DNA of 41,511 nt from Janthinobacterium lividum (GTDB taxonomy: Bacteria > Pseudomonadota > Gammaproteobacteria > Burkholderiales > Burkholderiaceae_D), in the NCBI RefSeq assembly GCF_011601275.1, contig NZ_JAAOLY010000030.1:1-41511 (forward strand), read 5' to 3'. The notes beneath the pieces were generated by a model. It was not told the origin of the DNA. It searched no databases and saw nothing but the letters and a program-made list of their open reading frames with translations. Positions 32,424 through 41,200 of this stretch are shown here, in pieces (the first letter of the stretch is position 1; each line of letters begins with the position of its first letter). Made by a program: the position numbers and the translations under genes.

Positions 32424-32484
32424 GTCTCCCCTACTCTGCTTCCCATGCACACCCTGCTCAGCCCGCATACATCGCGGGCTTTTT
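32424..32484 (+). ncRNA. Putative ~60-nt short RNA or transcription attenuator
   Basis: The stretch between the predicted start near 32424 and the intrinsic terminator ending at 32484 has no open frame with a ribosome site. A strong promoter leading directly into a terminator 90 bp before the next start codon is the layout of either a small RNA gene or a leader that controls read-through into the bestrophin gene. The sequence is pyrimidine-rich before the hairpin. No known RNA family recognised. Confidence 0.4.
32460..32484 (+). terminator. Intrinsic terminator upstream of the bestrophin gene
   Basis: AGCCCGC-ATACATC-GCGGGCT, a 7-bp perfect stem followed by TTTT. It lies between the YidD-like gene (end 32325) and the bestrophin start (32576), so it ends transcripts entering from either the YidD-like gene or the promoter at 32388. 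Confidence 0.75.
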
Positions 32485-32575
32485 GTTCCCGGCAATTGCC
32501 ACCCTGTCTTTCCACCCTTACCGATCACCAAGTGCGTGTTTCCCCGCCAGCCCAGCCCCAAACCGGGAGTACGGC

Positions 32576-33517
32576 ATGATCGTGCGCGAGCGTCCTTCGG
32601 CGCTACGGCTGTTCCTCGTGGTGCGCGGCTCCGTCCTGCCGCGCATCCGCACCACGCTGATCGTCAACACCCTGATCGCCACCCTCGTCACCTGGTGCCA
32701 CGGCACCTTGTTCGACCACAAGGTGATCCTCACCACCATCCCGTTTACCCTGATCGGTTTGCCGCTGGCCATCTTCCTCGGCTTTCGCAACACGGCCGCC
32801 TATGACCGCTACTGGGAAGCGCGCAAGCTGTGGGGCGAACTGGTCTTGCGCAGCCGTAATTTCTCGCGCCAGTGCCAGACGATGATACGCAGCGACACGC
32901 CGGCCCACGCCAGACTGGGCCTGGAAGACGTGCGCGTGCGCATGATCTACCGCACCATCGCCTTTTGCCATGCGCTGCGCCACCAGCTGCGCGACACGCG
33001 CGGACCGGCCGACTTGCAGCCGCTGCTGCGCCCGGCAGAATGGGAAGCGGCATGCAAGGCGGCGAACCCATCCGACTATCTGATGCTGCAGATGGGCCAC
33101 GACCTGGCCGACTGCGTCCGGCAGGGCCGCATCGACAGCATCTTCGCCACGCAGATCGATAACACGGTCTCGGCCATGGTGGCGGCGGGCGCTTCGTGCG
33201 AACGCATCCGCAGCACGCCGATTCCGTTTTCGTATTCGCTGCTGCTGCACCGCACGGCGTATCTGTACTGCTTCCTGCTGCCCTTCGGCCTCGTCGACTC
33301 GCTCGGTTTCATGACGCCATTCGTCGTCGCCATCGTCGCCTACACCTTCTTTGGACTCGACGCACTGGGTGACGAGATCGAGGAACCGTTCGGCGAAGAC
33401 GCCAACGATCTGCCCCTGTCCGCCATGTGCCGCGCCATTAACATCAGCTTGCGTGAATCCCTGCAGGATGAGAACGTGCCGCCGCCCATGCAAGCCGTCG
33501 ATTTTCTGCTGCACTAA
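32576..33517 (+). CDS. Bestrophin-family (YneE/UPF0187) ion channel
   Basis: 313-residue membrane protein. Bacterial bestrophins form pentameric channels, cation-selective in the studied Klebsiella protein. Signature regions: MIVRERPSALRLFLVVRGSVLP, the first helix pair (TLIVNTLIATLVTW), PFTLIGLPLAIFLGFRNTAAYDRYWEARKLWG (the conserved F-R-x-x-x-x-x-x-R-W-W/Y-E-A-R motif), PIPFSYSLLLHRTAYLYCFLLPFGL (the neck/pore helix with P-x-P) and the C-terminal DALGDEIEEPFGEDANDLPL. ATG 32576 has a GGGAG site at 32565-32569; the frame upstream runs through the terminator and is not coding. Its promoter region is unusual: operator-like repeat, promoter, then terminator. Transcription runs toward copZ, whose promoter begins 3 bp after its stop. 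Confidence 0.92.
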   Translation: MIVRERPSALRLFLVVRGSVLPRIRTTLIVNTLIATLVTWCHGTLFDHKVILTTIPFTLIGLPLAIFLGFRNTAAYDRYWEARKLWGELVLRSRNFSRQCQTMIRSDTPAHARLGLEDVRVRMIYRTIAFCHALRHQLRDTRGPADLQPLLRPAEWEAACKAANPSDYLMLQMGHDLADCVRQGRIDSIFATQIDNTVSAMVAAGASCERIRSTPIPFSYSLLLHRTAYLYCFLLPFGLVDSLGFMTPFVVAIVAYTFFGLDALGDEIEEPFGEDANDLPLSAMCRAINISLRESLQDENVPPPMQAVDFLLH

Positions 33518-33519
33518 GC

Positions 33520-33550
33520 TTGACCTTACCATTGGGGTAAGGCTTACAGT
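33520..33550 (+). promoter_or_regulatory. CueR-type promoter of copZ
   Basis: -35 TTGACC (33520-33525) and -10 TACAGT (33545-33550) are 19 bp apart, the over-long spacing typical of MerR-family promoters. Within it is the perfect dyad CCTTACC-ATTGG-GGTAAGG (33524-33542). CueR, encoded at 34579-34998, is the obvious activator. Confidence 0.9.
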
Positions 33551-33582
33551 GGACACACTTAACCATTCAAGGAGTGCTTGCC

Positions 33583-33783
33583 ATGTACCAGTTACAAGTT
33601 GAAAACATGAGCTGCGGCCATTGCGTCGGCTCGGTCACGAAAGCGGTGCAAGCCATCGATCCGCAAGCGCAGGTGCAGATCGACCTGGCCAGCAAGCGCG
33701 TCACGGTGGAATCGCCCGCCGAACTGGGGGCCATCAGCGCGGCCATCGTGGAGGCGGGCTTTCCCGTTACCAGCGCGCAATAA
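33583..33783 (+). CDS. copZ: Copper chaperone CopZ-like heavy-metal-associated protein
   Basis: 66-residue single HMA domain, ferredoxin-like fold. Cu(I) ligands are Cys11 and Cys14 in ENMSCGHCVGSV; the rest (VTKAVQAIDPQAQVQIDLASKRVTVESP, key hydrophobic core) matches CopZ/Atx1 size and layout. AAGGAG is 8 nt before ATG 33583; an in-frame GTG at 33574 overlaps that site and is rejected. Role: carries Cu(I) in the cytosol to CopA and possibly to CueR. Driven by its own CueR-type promoter and closed by a terminator shared with the convergent GST gene. Confidence 0.93.
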   Translation: MYQLQVENMSCGHCVGSVTKAVQAIDPQAQVQIDLASKRVTVESPAELGAISAAIVEAGFPVTSAQ

Positions 33784-33795
33784 ACCACACCCACA

Positions 33796-33829
33796 CAAAA
33801 CAGCCGGCCTTTGCGCCGGCTGTTTTTTT
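33796..33829. terminator. Bidirectional terminator between copZ and GST genes
   Basis: AACAGCCGGC-CTTTGC-GCCGGCTGTT, a perfect 10-bp stem at 33799-33824, with A residues to its left and a T run to its right; serves both convergent genes. The GST stop codon lies in its right edge. Confidence 0.9.
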
Positions 33830-34556
33830 ATCCGTCCAGTTCGGGGTAATGGCGGAAGATGCCGTCCTGGTTAAATGGGATTCTCCGCTTCGAACGCAGG
33901 TAACGGGCAATGTTCGGCCGCGCCGCCACGGCATCGTGCAAGTCGGACAAGGCGGGATATTCGGGCGCGAGGCGCGCCATGGCTTGCGGAAACGCATACT
34001 GCAGGCCCGCCAGCATCTGGAACAGCGACAGGTCGCCATACGTGAGTCTGGCGCCCACCAGATACTGGCCGCGGCTGCCATTGTTCTGCAACACTTGCGT
34101 GAAATAATCGAGAAACTTGGGCAAGCGTGCTTCTCGGAAATCCGCGCTGCGCAGCAGGGCCGCTTCTTTTTGCTCTTCGTAATATTGATTCATCGACAGC
34201 GGATGGTGCGTGTCGTGCACTTCCGTCAGCCAGTCGGCCATCGTCAGTTGCAGCTGGTTCAGCCACAAACGGCCGCTTTCCGCGCGCGGCGCCAGTCCCA
34301 GGCGCCGGCCCAGGTAGAACAGGATATTCGTCGTCTGGCCGATCAGCATCTCGCCATCGCGCAGCACGGGCGGCGCGTAGGCGGCCTGTGGCGTGCTGTC
34401 GCCGTCGAGGCAGGCCAGCATTGCGGGCATGCCTTGCCCCTTGCGCTCAGGCAAACGGGCGACGTCGCGGTAGTCGGCGCCCGCCTCTTCCAGGGCCAGT
34501 CGGATGAATTCGCCGCGGCCCTGTATCGTGGGCCAATAGTACAGTTCATACGCCAT
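33828..34556 (-). CDS. Glutathione S-transferase in the copper operon
   Basis: 242 residues. Thioredoxin-like N-domain MAYELYYWPTIQGRGEFIRLALEEAGADY resembles the alpha/mu/sigma-type GSTs (Y-x-x-x-x-G-R-x-E-x-x-R), with the Tyr7/Tyr-like start residues and GQTTNILFYLGRRLGL as the glutathione-binding S-x/T-x-x-I segment. The all-helical C-domain follows (LTYGDLSLFQMLAGL, the N-capping box region). The start at 34556 is 22 bp after the cueR stop; the frame upstream reads through cueR and is not used. Position as third gene of copA-cueR-GST suggests copper-inducible expression and a role in thiol protection or conjugate formation during copper stress (inference). Substrate unknown. Confidence 0.87.
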   Translation of the reverse strand: MAYELYYWPTIQGRGEFIRLALEEAGADYRDVARLPERKGQGMPAMLACLDGDSTPQAAYAPPVLRDGEMLIGQTTNILFYLGRRLGLAPRAESGRLWLNQLQLTMADWLTEVHDTHHPLSMNQYYEEQKEAALLRSADFREARLPKFLDYFTQVLQNNGSRGQYLVGARLTYGDLSLFQMLAGLQYAFPQAMARLAPEYPALSDLHDAVAARPNIARYLRSKRRIPFNQDGIFRHYPELDG

Positions 34557-34578
34557 ACGCCACCTCCATTGACTTACA

Positions 34579-34998
34579 TCAAGGGCAACATGCTTTCGCT
34601 TCCTTGTCACCGGCCAGTCCCAGGCTTTGCAGGATGGGGCAATCGGGCTTGTCGTCGCCATGGCACGATTGCGCCAGGTGCGCCAGGGTATCGCGCATTT
34701 CCGTCAATTCGGCGATGCGCTGGTTCAAGTCCGCCACATGGGCCAGCGCGATGCCTTTTACGTCCGCGCTGGCGCGCTGGTCGTTTTGCCAGAGTGACAG
34801 CAGTTCGCGGATTTGCTCCAGCGAAAAACCCAGGCCACGCCCGCGCTTGATGAAACGCAGGGCGTGTAAATCGTTGGGCGTGTAGATGCGGTAACCGGCG
34901 TCGCTGCGCGCGCTGGGTTTTAACAAAGTAATGCTTTCATAGTAGCGTATCATTTTTGCCGATACGCCCGTTTCGCTTGCGGCCTGGCCGATATTCAT
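34579..34998 (-). CDS. cueR: Cu(I)-responsive MerR-family regulator CueR
   Basis: 139 residues. N-terminal MerR winged helix MNIGQAASETGVSAKMIRYYE, then YTPNDLHALRFIKRGRGLGFSL; a long dimerisation helix; and the metal loop Cys-His-Gly-Asp-Asp-Lys-Pro-Asp-Cys, the C-x7-C that binds one Cu(I) linearly in CueR. The end CCP resembles the extra cysteines found in many CueR proteins. ATG 34998 is preceded by AAGGAG; upstream in-frame codons lie in copA. It starts 1 nt after the copA stop, so it is co-transcribed with copA and would be auto-induced by copper, unlike E. coli, where cueR is divergent from copA. Confidence 0.92.
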   Translation of the reverse strand: MNIGQAASETGVSAKMIRYYESITLLKPSARSDAGYRIYTPNDLHALRFIKRGRGLGFSLEQIRELLSLWQNDQRASADVKGIALAHVADLNQRIAELTEMRDTLAHLAQSCHGDDKPDCPILQSLGLAGDKEAKACCP

Positions 34999-34999
34999 C

Positions 35000-37423
35000 C
35001 TATGACTCCTTGGTATGCGCACTGCGGGCTTTCCAGCGGCGCAGCAACAGGGCATTGCTGATCACGCTGACCGAACTGAAGGCCATCGCCGCGCCCGCCA
35101 CCATGGGGTTGAGCAAGCCAAAGGCGGCCAGGGGAATGCCGATCAGGTTGTAAATGAAGGCCCAGAACAGATTCTGCCGTATCTTGCTGTAGGTGCGGCG
35201 CGAGATATCGATGGCGTCCGCCACCAGGGCCGGATCGCCGCGCATCAGGGTAATGCCGGCCGCATGCATGGCCACATCCGTGCCCGTCGACATGGCGATG
35301 CCCACGTCGGCGGCCGCCAGCGCGGGCGCATCGTTGATGCCGTCGCCCACCATGGCGACTTTCGCGCCCTCGCCTTTCAGCGCGACAATTTTAGCGGTTT
35401 TATCGGCCGGCAGCATTTTCGCCGCCACCGTGTCGATGCCCAGCAGCTTGCCGACAGCGTCCGCGCTGCCCTGGTTGTCCCCGGTCAGCATCACCGTCTG
35501 GATGCCGAGGCTATGCAAGTGGGCAATGGCCGCCTGCGCGTTCGGCTTGACCTGGTCGGAAAAGGCGAACAAGCCCAGCAGTTCCGATCCCGAGGCCAGC
35601 CACGAAATCGTATTGCCCGTGTTTTCCAGCGACAAGGCCTGTTCCGCCAACGGCGTCATGTCCACGTTCAACTCCTGCATCAGCCGCGTGCTGCCCAGTT
35701 TCAACTCCAGGCCATCGACGTGGGCCGCCAGGCCGCGCCCCGGCAAGGCCGACAGGGCCGTGGCGGGCAAGGGCTCGATATGACGCACGCTGGCCGCATC
35801 GAGCACGGCCGCCGCCAGGCTGTGTTCACTGCCGCGCTGGATGCTGGCCGCCAGCTGCAACAGGCGTGCATCGCCGATGCCGTGCGCATGCATGGCCGCC
35901 AGGGCTGGTTTGCCGATGGTCAAGGTGCCCGTCTTGTCGAACACGACGGTATTGACGGCGTGCGCCACTTCCAGCGCTTCCGCATCCTTAATCAGGATGC
36001 CGTAACGGGCCGCCACGCCCGTGCCGGCCATGATGGCCGTCGGCGTGGCCAGGCCCAGCGCGCATGGGCAGGCGATGACCAGCACGGCCACGGCATTGAT
36101 GATGGCGTTCTCCAGCTCGCCGGTAGCGAACCACCAGCCCAGCATGGTCAGCAGCGCCAGCACCAGCACCACGGGAACGAAGATCGCGCTGACCTTGTCG
36201 ACCAGGTGCTGGATCGGCGCCTTGGCCGCCTGCGCATCTTCCACCAGGCGGATGATGCGCGACAAGGTCGTCTCGCCGCCCACGGCCTGCGTGCGCACCA
36301 GCAACAAGCCATCGGCATTGATGGCGCCGCCCGTGACCTTGTCACCCGGATGCTTATCAACCGGCAAGCTTTCGCCCGTGATCAGGGATTCATTGATCTG
36401 GCTGGCGCCCTCCACCACCACGCCATCGACGGCCACCCGCTCGCCAGGACGGATCACCACCAGGTCGCCCACTTTCACCTGTTCCACGGGCAAGTCGATC
36501 TCGATGCCGTCGCGGCGCACGCGGGCCGATTCCGGACGCAAGACCTGCAGCGCACGGATGGCCGAGGCCGTTTGGCGCTTGGCGCGGCTTTCCAGCCATT
36601 TGCCCAGCAGCACGAGGGTGATGACGACGGCCGATGCTTCAAAGTACAGGTGTGGCAGCATTTCGCCCGCCGTCAGCCACTGGTAGACGGACAAGCCATA
36701 CGCCGCGCTCGTGCCCAGCGCCACCAGCAGATCCATGTTGCCGCTGCCGGCGCGGGCCGCCTTCCAGCCCGCCTTGTAGAAACGCGCGCCAAAGTAAAAC
36801 TGCACGGGCGTGGCCAGCGCGAATTGCAGCCAGCCTGGCAGCATCAGATGAATTCCGGCCCACTCGAGCAGCATCGGCAGCATCAAGGGGAAGGCCAGCA
36901 CGGCCGCGAACGCCACTTTCACGCCGTCGCGGTTGGGCGCGGCAGCGGGCGCGCTGGCCTGGCTGGCGGCGGGAACCCTGGCTGCATAGCCGGCCTTGTC
37001 GATGGCTGCGATCAGGGCGCCTGCTTCCACGCCGCCCGTCACCTTGATGCGCGCGCTTTCCGTGGCCAGGTTGACGCTGGCCACGAGCACGCCAGGCACT
37101 TTCAGCAGGGCTTTTTCCACCCGGCCCACGCAAGAGGCGCACGTCATGCCGGCGATGTTCAGGTCGATTTCGCGCTGCGCCACCGTGTAGCCGGCCTTTT
37201 CCACGGCCGCCTGCAGGGTGGCCAGTGGAATCGGCGTGTCGGAACTGATTTTGGCCACTTCCGTGGCCAGGTTGACGCTGGCCTGGGTCACGCCGGGCAC
37301 GGCGGCCAGGGCCTTTTCCACGCGGCCAACGCACGAGGCGCAGCTCATGCCTTCGATGGCCAGCGCCTGCGCGTGCGCGGCGGCGGGAGGAGAAGCGGCG
37401 GGAGCGAGTGCACTCTGGTTCAT
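35000..37423 (-). CDS. copA: Cu(I)-exporting P1B-type ATPase CopA
   Basis: 807 residues. Two N-terminal HMA domains with Cu(I) sites GMSCASC (25-31) and GMTCASC (92-98); eight membrane helices; the transport motif IACPCALGLATPT near residue 450; phosphorylation site DKTGTLT near 495; TGDNQGSA and MVGDGINDAPALAAADVGIAM in the ATP domain; and the C-terminal helix pair with conserved Tyr-Asn and Met-Ser residues (YNLIGIPLAAFGLLNP, MAFSSVSVISNALLL). It pumps cytosolic Cu(I) to the periplasm. It has its own CueR-type promoter and leads the copA-cueR-GST operon. Confidence 0.95.
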   Translation of the reverse strand: MNQSALAPAASPPAAAHAQALAIEGMSCASCVGRVEKALAAVPGVTQASVNLATEVAKISSDTPIPLATLQAAVEKAGYTVAQREIDLNIAGMTCASCVGRVEKALLKVPGVLVASVNLATESARIKVTGGVEAGALIAAIDKAGYAARVPAASQASAPAAAPNRDGVKVAFAAVLAFPLMLPMLLEWAGIHLMLPGWLQFALATPVQFYFGARFYKAGWKAARAGSGNMDLLVALGTSAAYGLSVYQWLTAGEMLPHLYFEASAVVITLVLLGKWLESRAKRQTASAIRALQVLRPESARVRRDGIEIDLPVEQVKVGDLVVIRPGERVAVDGVVVEGASQINESLITGESLPVDKHPGDKVTGGAINADGLLLVRTQAVGGETTLSRIIRLVEDAQAAKAPIQHLVDKVSAIFVPVVLVLALLTMLGWWFATGELENAIINAVAVLVIACPCALGLATPTAIMAGTGVAARYGILIKDAEALEVAHAVNTVVFDKTGTLTIGKPALAAMHAHGIGDARLLQLAASIQRGSEHSLAAAVLDAASVRHIEPLPATALSALPGRGLAAHVDGLELKLGSTRLMQELNVDMTPLAEQALSLENTGNTISWLASGSELLGLFAFSDQVKPNAQAAIAHLHSLGIQTVMLTGDNQGSADAVGKLLGIDTVAAKMLPADKTAKIVALKGEGAKVAMVGDGINDAPALAAADVGIAMSTGTDVAMHAAGITLMRGDPALVADAIDISRRTYSKIRQNLFWAFIYNLIGIPLAAFGLLNPMVAGAAMAFSSVSVISNALLLRRWKARSAHTKES

Positions 37424-37458
37424 GACAGATCCTGTACGAAAGATTGACTAATAGGGTC

Positions 37459-37489
37459 AGGATCTGCTATCCAACGATGGGAAGGTCAA
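37459..37489 (-). promoter_or_regulatory. CueR-type promoter of copA
   Basis: On the minus strand -35 TTGACC (37489-37484), 19-bp spacer, -10-like GATCCT (37464-37459). The spacer starts TTCCCATCGTTGGATAG, an imperfect copy of the CueR dyad (CTTCC...GGAAG). Weaker symmetry than the copZ operator. Confidence 0.8.
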
Positions 37490-37527
37490 GCCCTATTTGC
37501 AAGGAAAACGGGGCTTGCCTGTAAGAC

Positions 37528-38286
37528 TTAGCGCACCACGCAGTCGATGGCGGCAGGCTTGGTGGCGCCGGCAGGAGCACCGCCGCCTGAGGACGATGGC
37601 AAAAAGGCCGGCGGCAGCGTGAACTGCAGGCCTGGATTGACGGGCAACAGGACGGGAGGTTGCCGGAAGTTGGGCGTGTAGCCAAACTGTCCCGGGGCAA
37701 AGTTTTGCGTGCTCACTGGATTCGTCACATGAATCATGCCATCGATCACGTGCACATACAGGCCGGGACTCAGTCCCTGCACTGCCGATGGTGATGGCGG
37801 CGCCGTCGGCAGCGGCGCCGAAGGAGCGACATAGCTGGCAACAAACGTCGTGCCACGAATGCCGATGGTGGCGGCCGGCGTTTTCATCTCGAAACGCTCC
37901 TTGTTGCGCTTGCCCAGCAATCCCGTGACGGAGCGCAAGCCCCCCTTGAGCAAGCTGAAGATGGCGTGGTCGCCGTCGGGCTGCTCGGCCGTGTAGCTGA
38001 ATTGTTCGATCACAAAACTGGTATTCGGTTTCAAAGTGATTTCGCTATTGTCGATCAGCTTGATCAAGGCATAGGTTTCCTTTTCCGTCAGCAAGGTATC
38101 CCCCTGCTCGACTTCGGACTTGATGGCCAGGATTTTCATCTTGCCATCCGCCTTCTTGGCCATCAGGGGGCCGCTCAGTTGCATCACCGTGCCGGCCACT
38201 TGCCCGGCCCAGACGTGCGCGCCCACGCACATCAGGGCCAGCCACAACAAGGCCTTAATTGCAGTACATTTTTTTGGCGGGGTCAT
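37528..38286 (-). CDS. Exported FecR-domain protein
   Basis: 252 residues. A signal peptide or N-terminal anchor (IKALLWLALMCVGAHVWAG) is followed by a FecR domain: VMQLSGPLMAKKADGK, VEQGDTLLTEKETYALIKLIDNSEITLKPNTS (key G-D-x-L-x-T, L-x-D-x-S-x-x-x-L-x-P), and TPAATIGIRGTTFVA. The C-terminus is Pro-rich. Unlike classical FecR it has no cytoplasmic anti-sigma segment, so it probably acts in the periplasm or at the surface. ATG 38286 is chosen at the signal peptide; it lies inside the end of the adhesin gene (32-nt overlap), showing tight coupling. Such FecR proteins commonly accompany large FHA-like or YDG-repeat adhesins in betaproteobacteria. The C-terminus AIDCVVR has one Cys. Confidence 0.85.
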   Translation of the reverse strand: MTPPKKCTAIKALLWLALMCVGAHVWAGQVAGTVMQLSGPLMAKKADGKMKILAIKSEVEQGDTLLTEKETYALIKLIDNSEITLKPNTSFVIEQFSYTAEQPDGDHAIFSLLKGGLRSVTGLLGKRNKERFEMKTPAATIGIRGTTFVASYVAPSAPLPTAPPSPSAVQGLSPGLYVHVIDGMIHVTNPVSTQNFAPGQFGYTPNFRQPPVLLPVNPGLQFTLPPAFLPSSSGGGAPAGATKPAAIDCVVR

Positions 38287-41200
38287 CGAATTTGTATCCT
38301 GTTGGTTTATCTGTGGCATCGGCAACATCCTTGCTGTCTTTTTTCTTGTCATCCGGCTTGGCCGACGGCGTGGAAGCGAGCGGGTCGTTGGCGCGGTCGG
38401 CCTGCTTGATGATGCGCAAGGCATCATCGATGGCCGCGCTCGTGGCGGGGTCAATCACGGGCGGGTCGATGGTAGTCGATGGCAAGAAGATGGCGTCCGC
38501 CATGTTTACCGTGCCATTCGGCGCCAGCAGTGTCGCGCCGCTGCGCTGGCGGTTCACGCGCACGCCCGAGTCGCCCGTGATGCTGCCCGTTTTCGCCAGC
38601 ACGCTCATGCTGCCCGTCGCCGGCAAGGTGACGCTGGCAGTGTCCGCAAAGCGTACACTGGCGCCCGCGCTGGCGCTGAAATTGCCGCCGCTAACGATCT
38701 TCGCATTGCCGCCGACACTGATGTCACGGCCCGCCGTCACGCTGACTTCGCGCGCCGCCTCCAGCTGTGCGCCATCGCCCAGCTGCACGTCCGTGCTGGC
38801 ATTGAGCGCGATGTTATTGCCCGCGATCTTGCCGTTGACGGTGACGGGGCTGTGCGCCGTCACGCTGACGTTGCCGCCATTCGCATTGATATTGCCAGCC
38901 GCGACGCCGCCCGTGTTGTCGATGGAGATATTGCCTGCACCCGTGACTAGCGTTCCCAGGCTCAAGGTGCCGGGCGCCGAAGTATTGTTCAGCGCAATGC
39001 CGCCCCCTGCGCTATTGCTGGCGGTAAAGCTACCCACCTGGTTGCCAGCATTGCCCAGCACGATGCCATCGCGCGCTTGCGCAGCCACGCTGCCGGCAAG
39101 CAGCGCGCCGTCCTGGGAGATGGCGCCGTTCAAGGCGCTCAGCTGTACAGTGTTCGCCGCCACGCTGGCGAAGCGCAAGTCGCCAGCCGCTTGCGTGATG
39201 GCCAGCTGGCCAGCCAGCCGGATGGCGCCGGCAGTCTGATTAAAACTGTTGGCGACGAGCAGGTTACCGCTGCCGCTCAGCAACCCACCTCCTTGCGCAT
39301 AGCGGTCCGCCGACAGGCTGCCGTTCAGCAGCAAGCTGCCGCCGTTGATTTCCAGACCAGCCAGACCGCCCAGCACGGAGCGGTCCAACGCGCTTTCACC
39401 GAGGGTCAAGCTGCCGCCCGTCAACAGCAAACCCGTTGCCGAGTTCAGGTTTTTCAGAATGGTGCTGCCAGCCGCCGCGCTGTAGGTGACGATGCCCTTG
39501 CTGTTTGTAAAATCGACAGCCAGCACGTTCGCGCCTTCCGGCACCACGCCGCCATCCCAGTTGGCGGCATCGCTCCACAAGCCGTTGCCGCTGCCGATCC
39601 AGGTGGACAATTGTTTTTGTGCAATCGATGCCTGCGCCGTGCCACCCGTCGTTTCCAGGGTGTAGTTGCCCGCATCGGCACCCGCCAGGCGGAAGCCGCT
39701 AACCGTCACCAGTTTTCCGGCGCCTGCATTCTTGTCGGCAAAGCTACCGCTGCCGCCCACCACGCTGACCACATCCTGGCCCAGCACGCCATTCGCCGAC
39801 GCGCTGACGGTGGCGGACGTCGTGCCGTCATACACCTTGCCGGCGGCGCTCAAGCCTGCCAGGGTCAGGCTGGCGGGCGTGATGCTGGCCAGCAGGCCCG
39901 TCGGCAAGACGATAAAGTAATTGCCCGCATCGGCACCCGTCAGCGCCGCGCCGCTCACTTGCACGGCCTTGCCCGCCCCCACGTTCTTGTCCGCAAAGTT
40001 GGCCACTGCCGAGGCGATCAAGCTGTCGCCAGCGACACGGTCATCGCCCAGGCTCAGCTGCGCGCCCGTCGTGCCATCGTAGACCTTGCTGCCCGCCACG
40101 CCGGACAGGTTCAGCGCGCGCGCGCCGATATCGGCCGTGGTGCTGCCCGCATTGGCGCCCAGCACATAGTTGCCCGCATCGCCGCCGCTCAGCGCCACAT
40201 TTGTAACGTTGACGGCCTTGCCGGTACCCGCGTTCTTGTTGCCAAACGCCGCATTGCCCGCCACCGTCAGGGTATCGCCCTGAATACGGTCATCGCCAAA
40301 GCTGACCTGTGCGCCTGTCGTGCCGTCATACGTCTTGTTGACGCCGTTAAAGCTTACGTTCAAGGTACGCGCTGCGATGTCGGCCGTGGTGCTGCCGCTG
40401 TTGGCGCCCAGCACATAGTTGCCCGCATCGCCGCCGCTCACACCCACGTTCGTCACCGTGACAGCCTTGCCAACACCCGCGTTCTTGTTGCCAAAGGCGG
40501 CGCTGCCCGCCACCGTCAGGGCATCGCCCTGAATACGGTCATCGCCAAAGTTCACTTGCGCGCCTGTCGTCCCGTCGTAGGTTTTGTTGACGCCGTTAAA
40601 GCTCACGTTCAAGGTACGCGCCGCGATGTCGGCCGTGGTGCTGCCGCTGTTGGCGCCCAGCACATAGTTGCCCGCATCGCCGCCGCTCAGTGCAACGTTC
40701 GTGACATTGACGGCCTTGCCAACACCCGCGTTCTTGTTGCCAAAGGCGGCGCTGCCCGCTACCGTCAAGGCATCGCCCTGAACGCGGTCATCGCCAAAGT
40801 TCACTTGCGCGCCCGTCGTGCCGTCGTAGGTTTTGTTGACGCCGTTAAAACTCACGTTCAAGGTACGCGCCGCGATGTCGGCCGTGGTGCTGCCGGCATT
40901 GGCGTTCAGCACATAGTTGCCCGCATCGCCGCCGCTCACACCCACATTACTTACATTGACAGCCTTGCCAACACCCGCGTTCTTGTTGCCAAAGGCGGCG
41001 CTGCCCGCCACCGTCAGGGCATCGCCCTGAATACGGTCATCGCCAAAGCTGACCTGTGCGCCTGTCGTGCCGTCATACGTCTTGTTGACGCCATTAAAGC
41101 TCACGTTCAAGGTACGCGCCGCGATGTCGGCCGTAGTACTGCCCGCATTGGCGTTCAGCACATAGTTGTCCGCATCGCCGCCGCTCAGCGCCACATTTGT

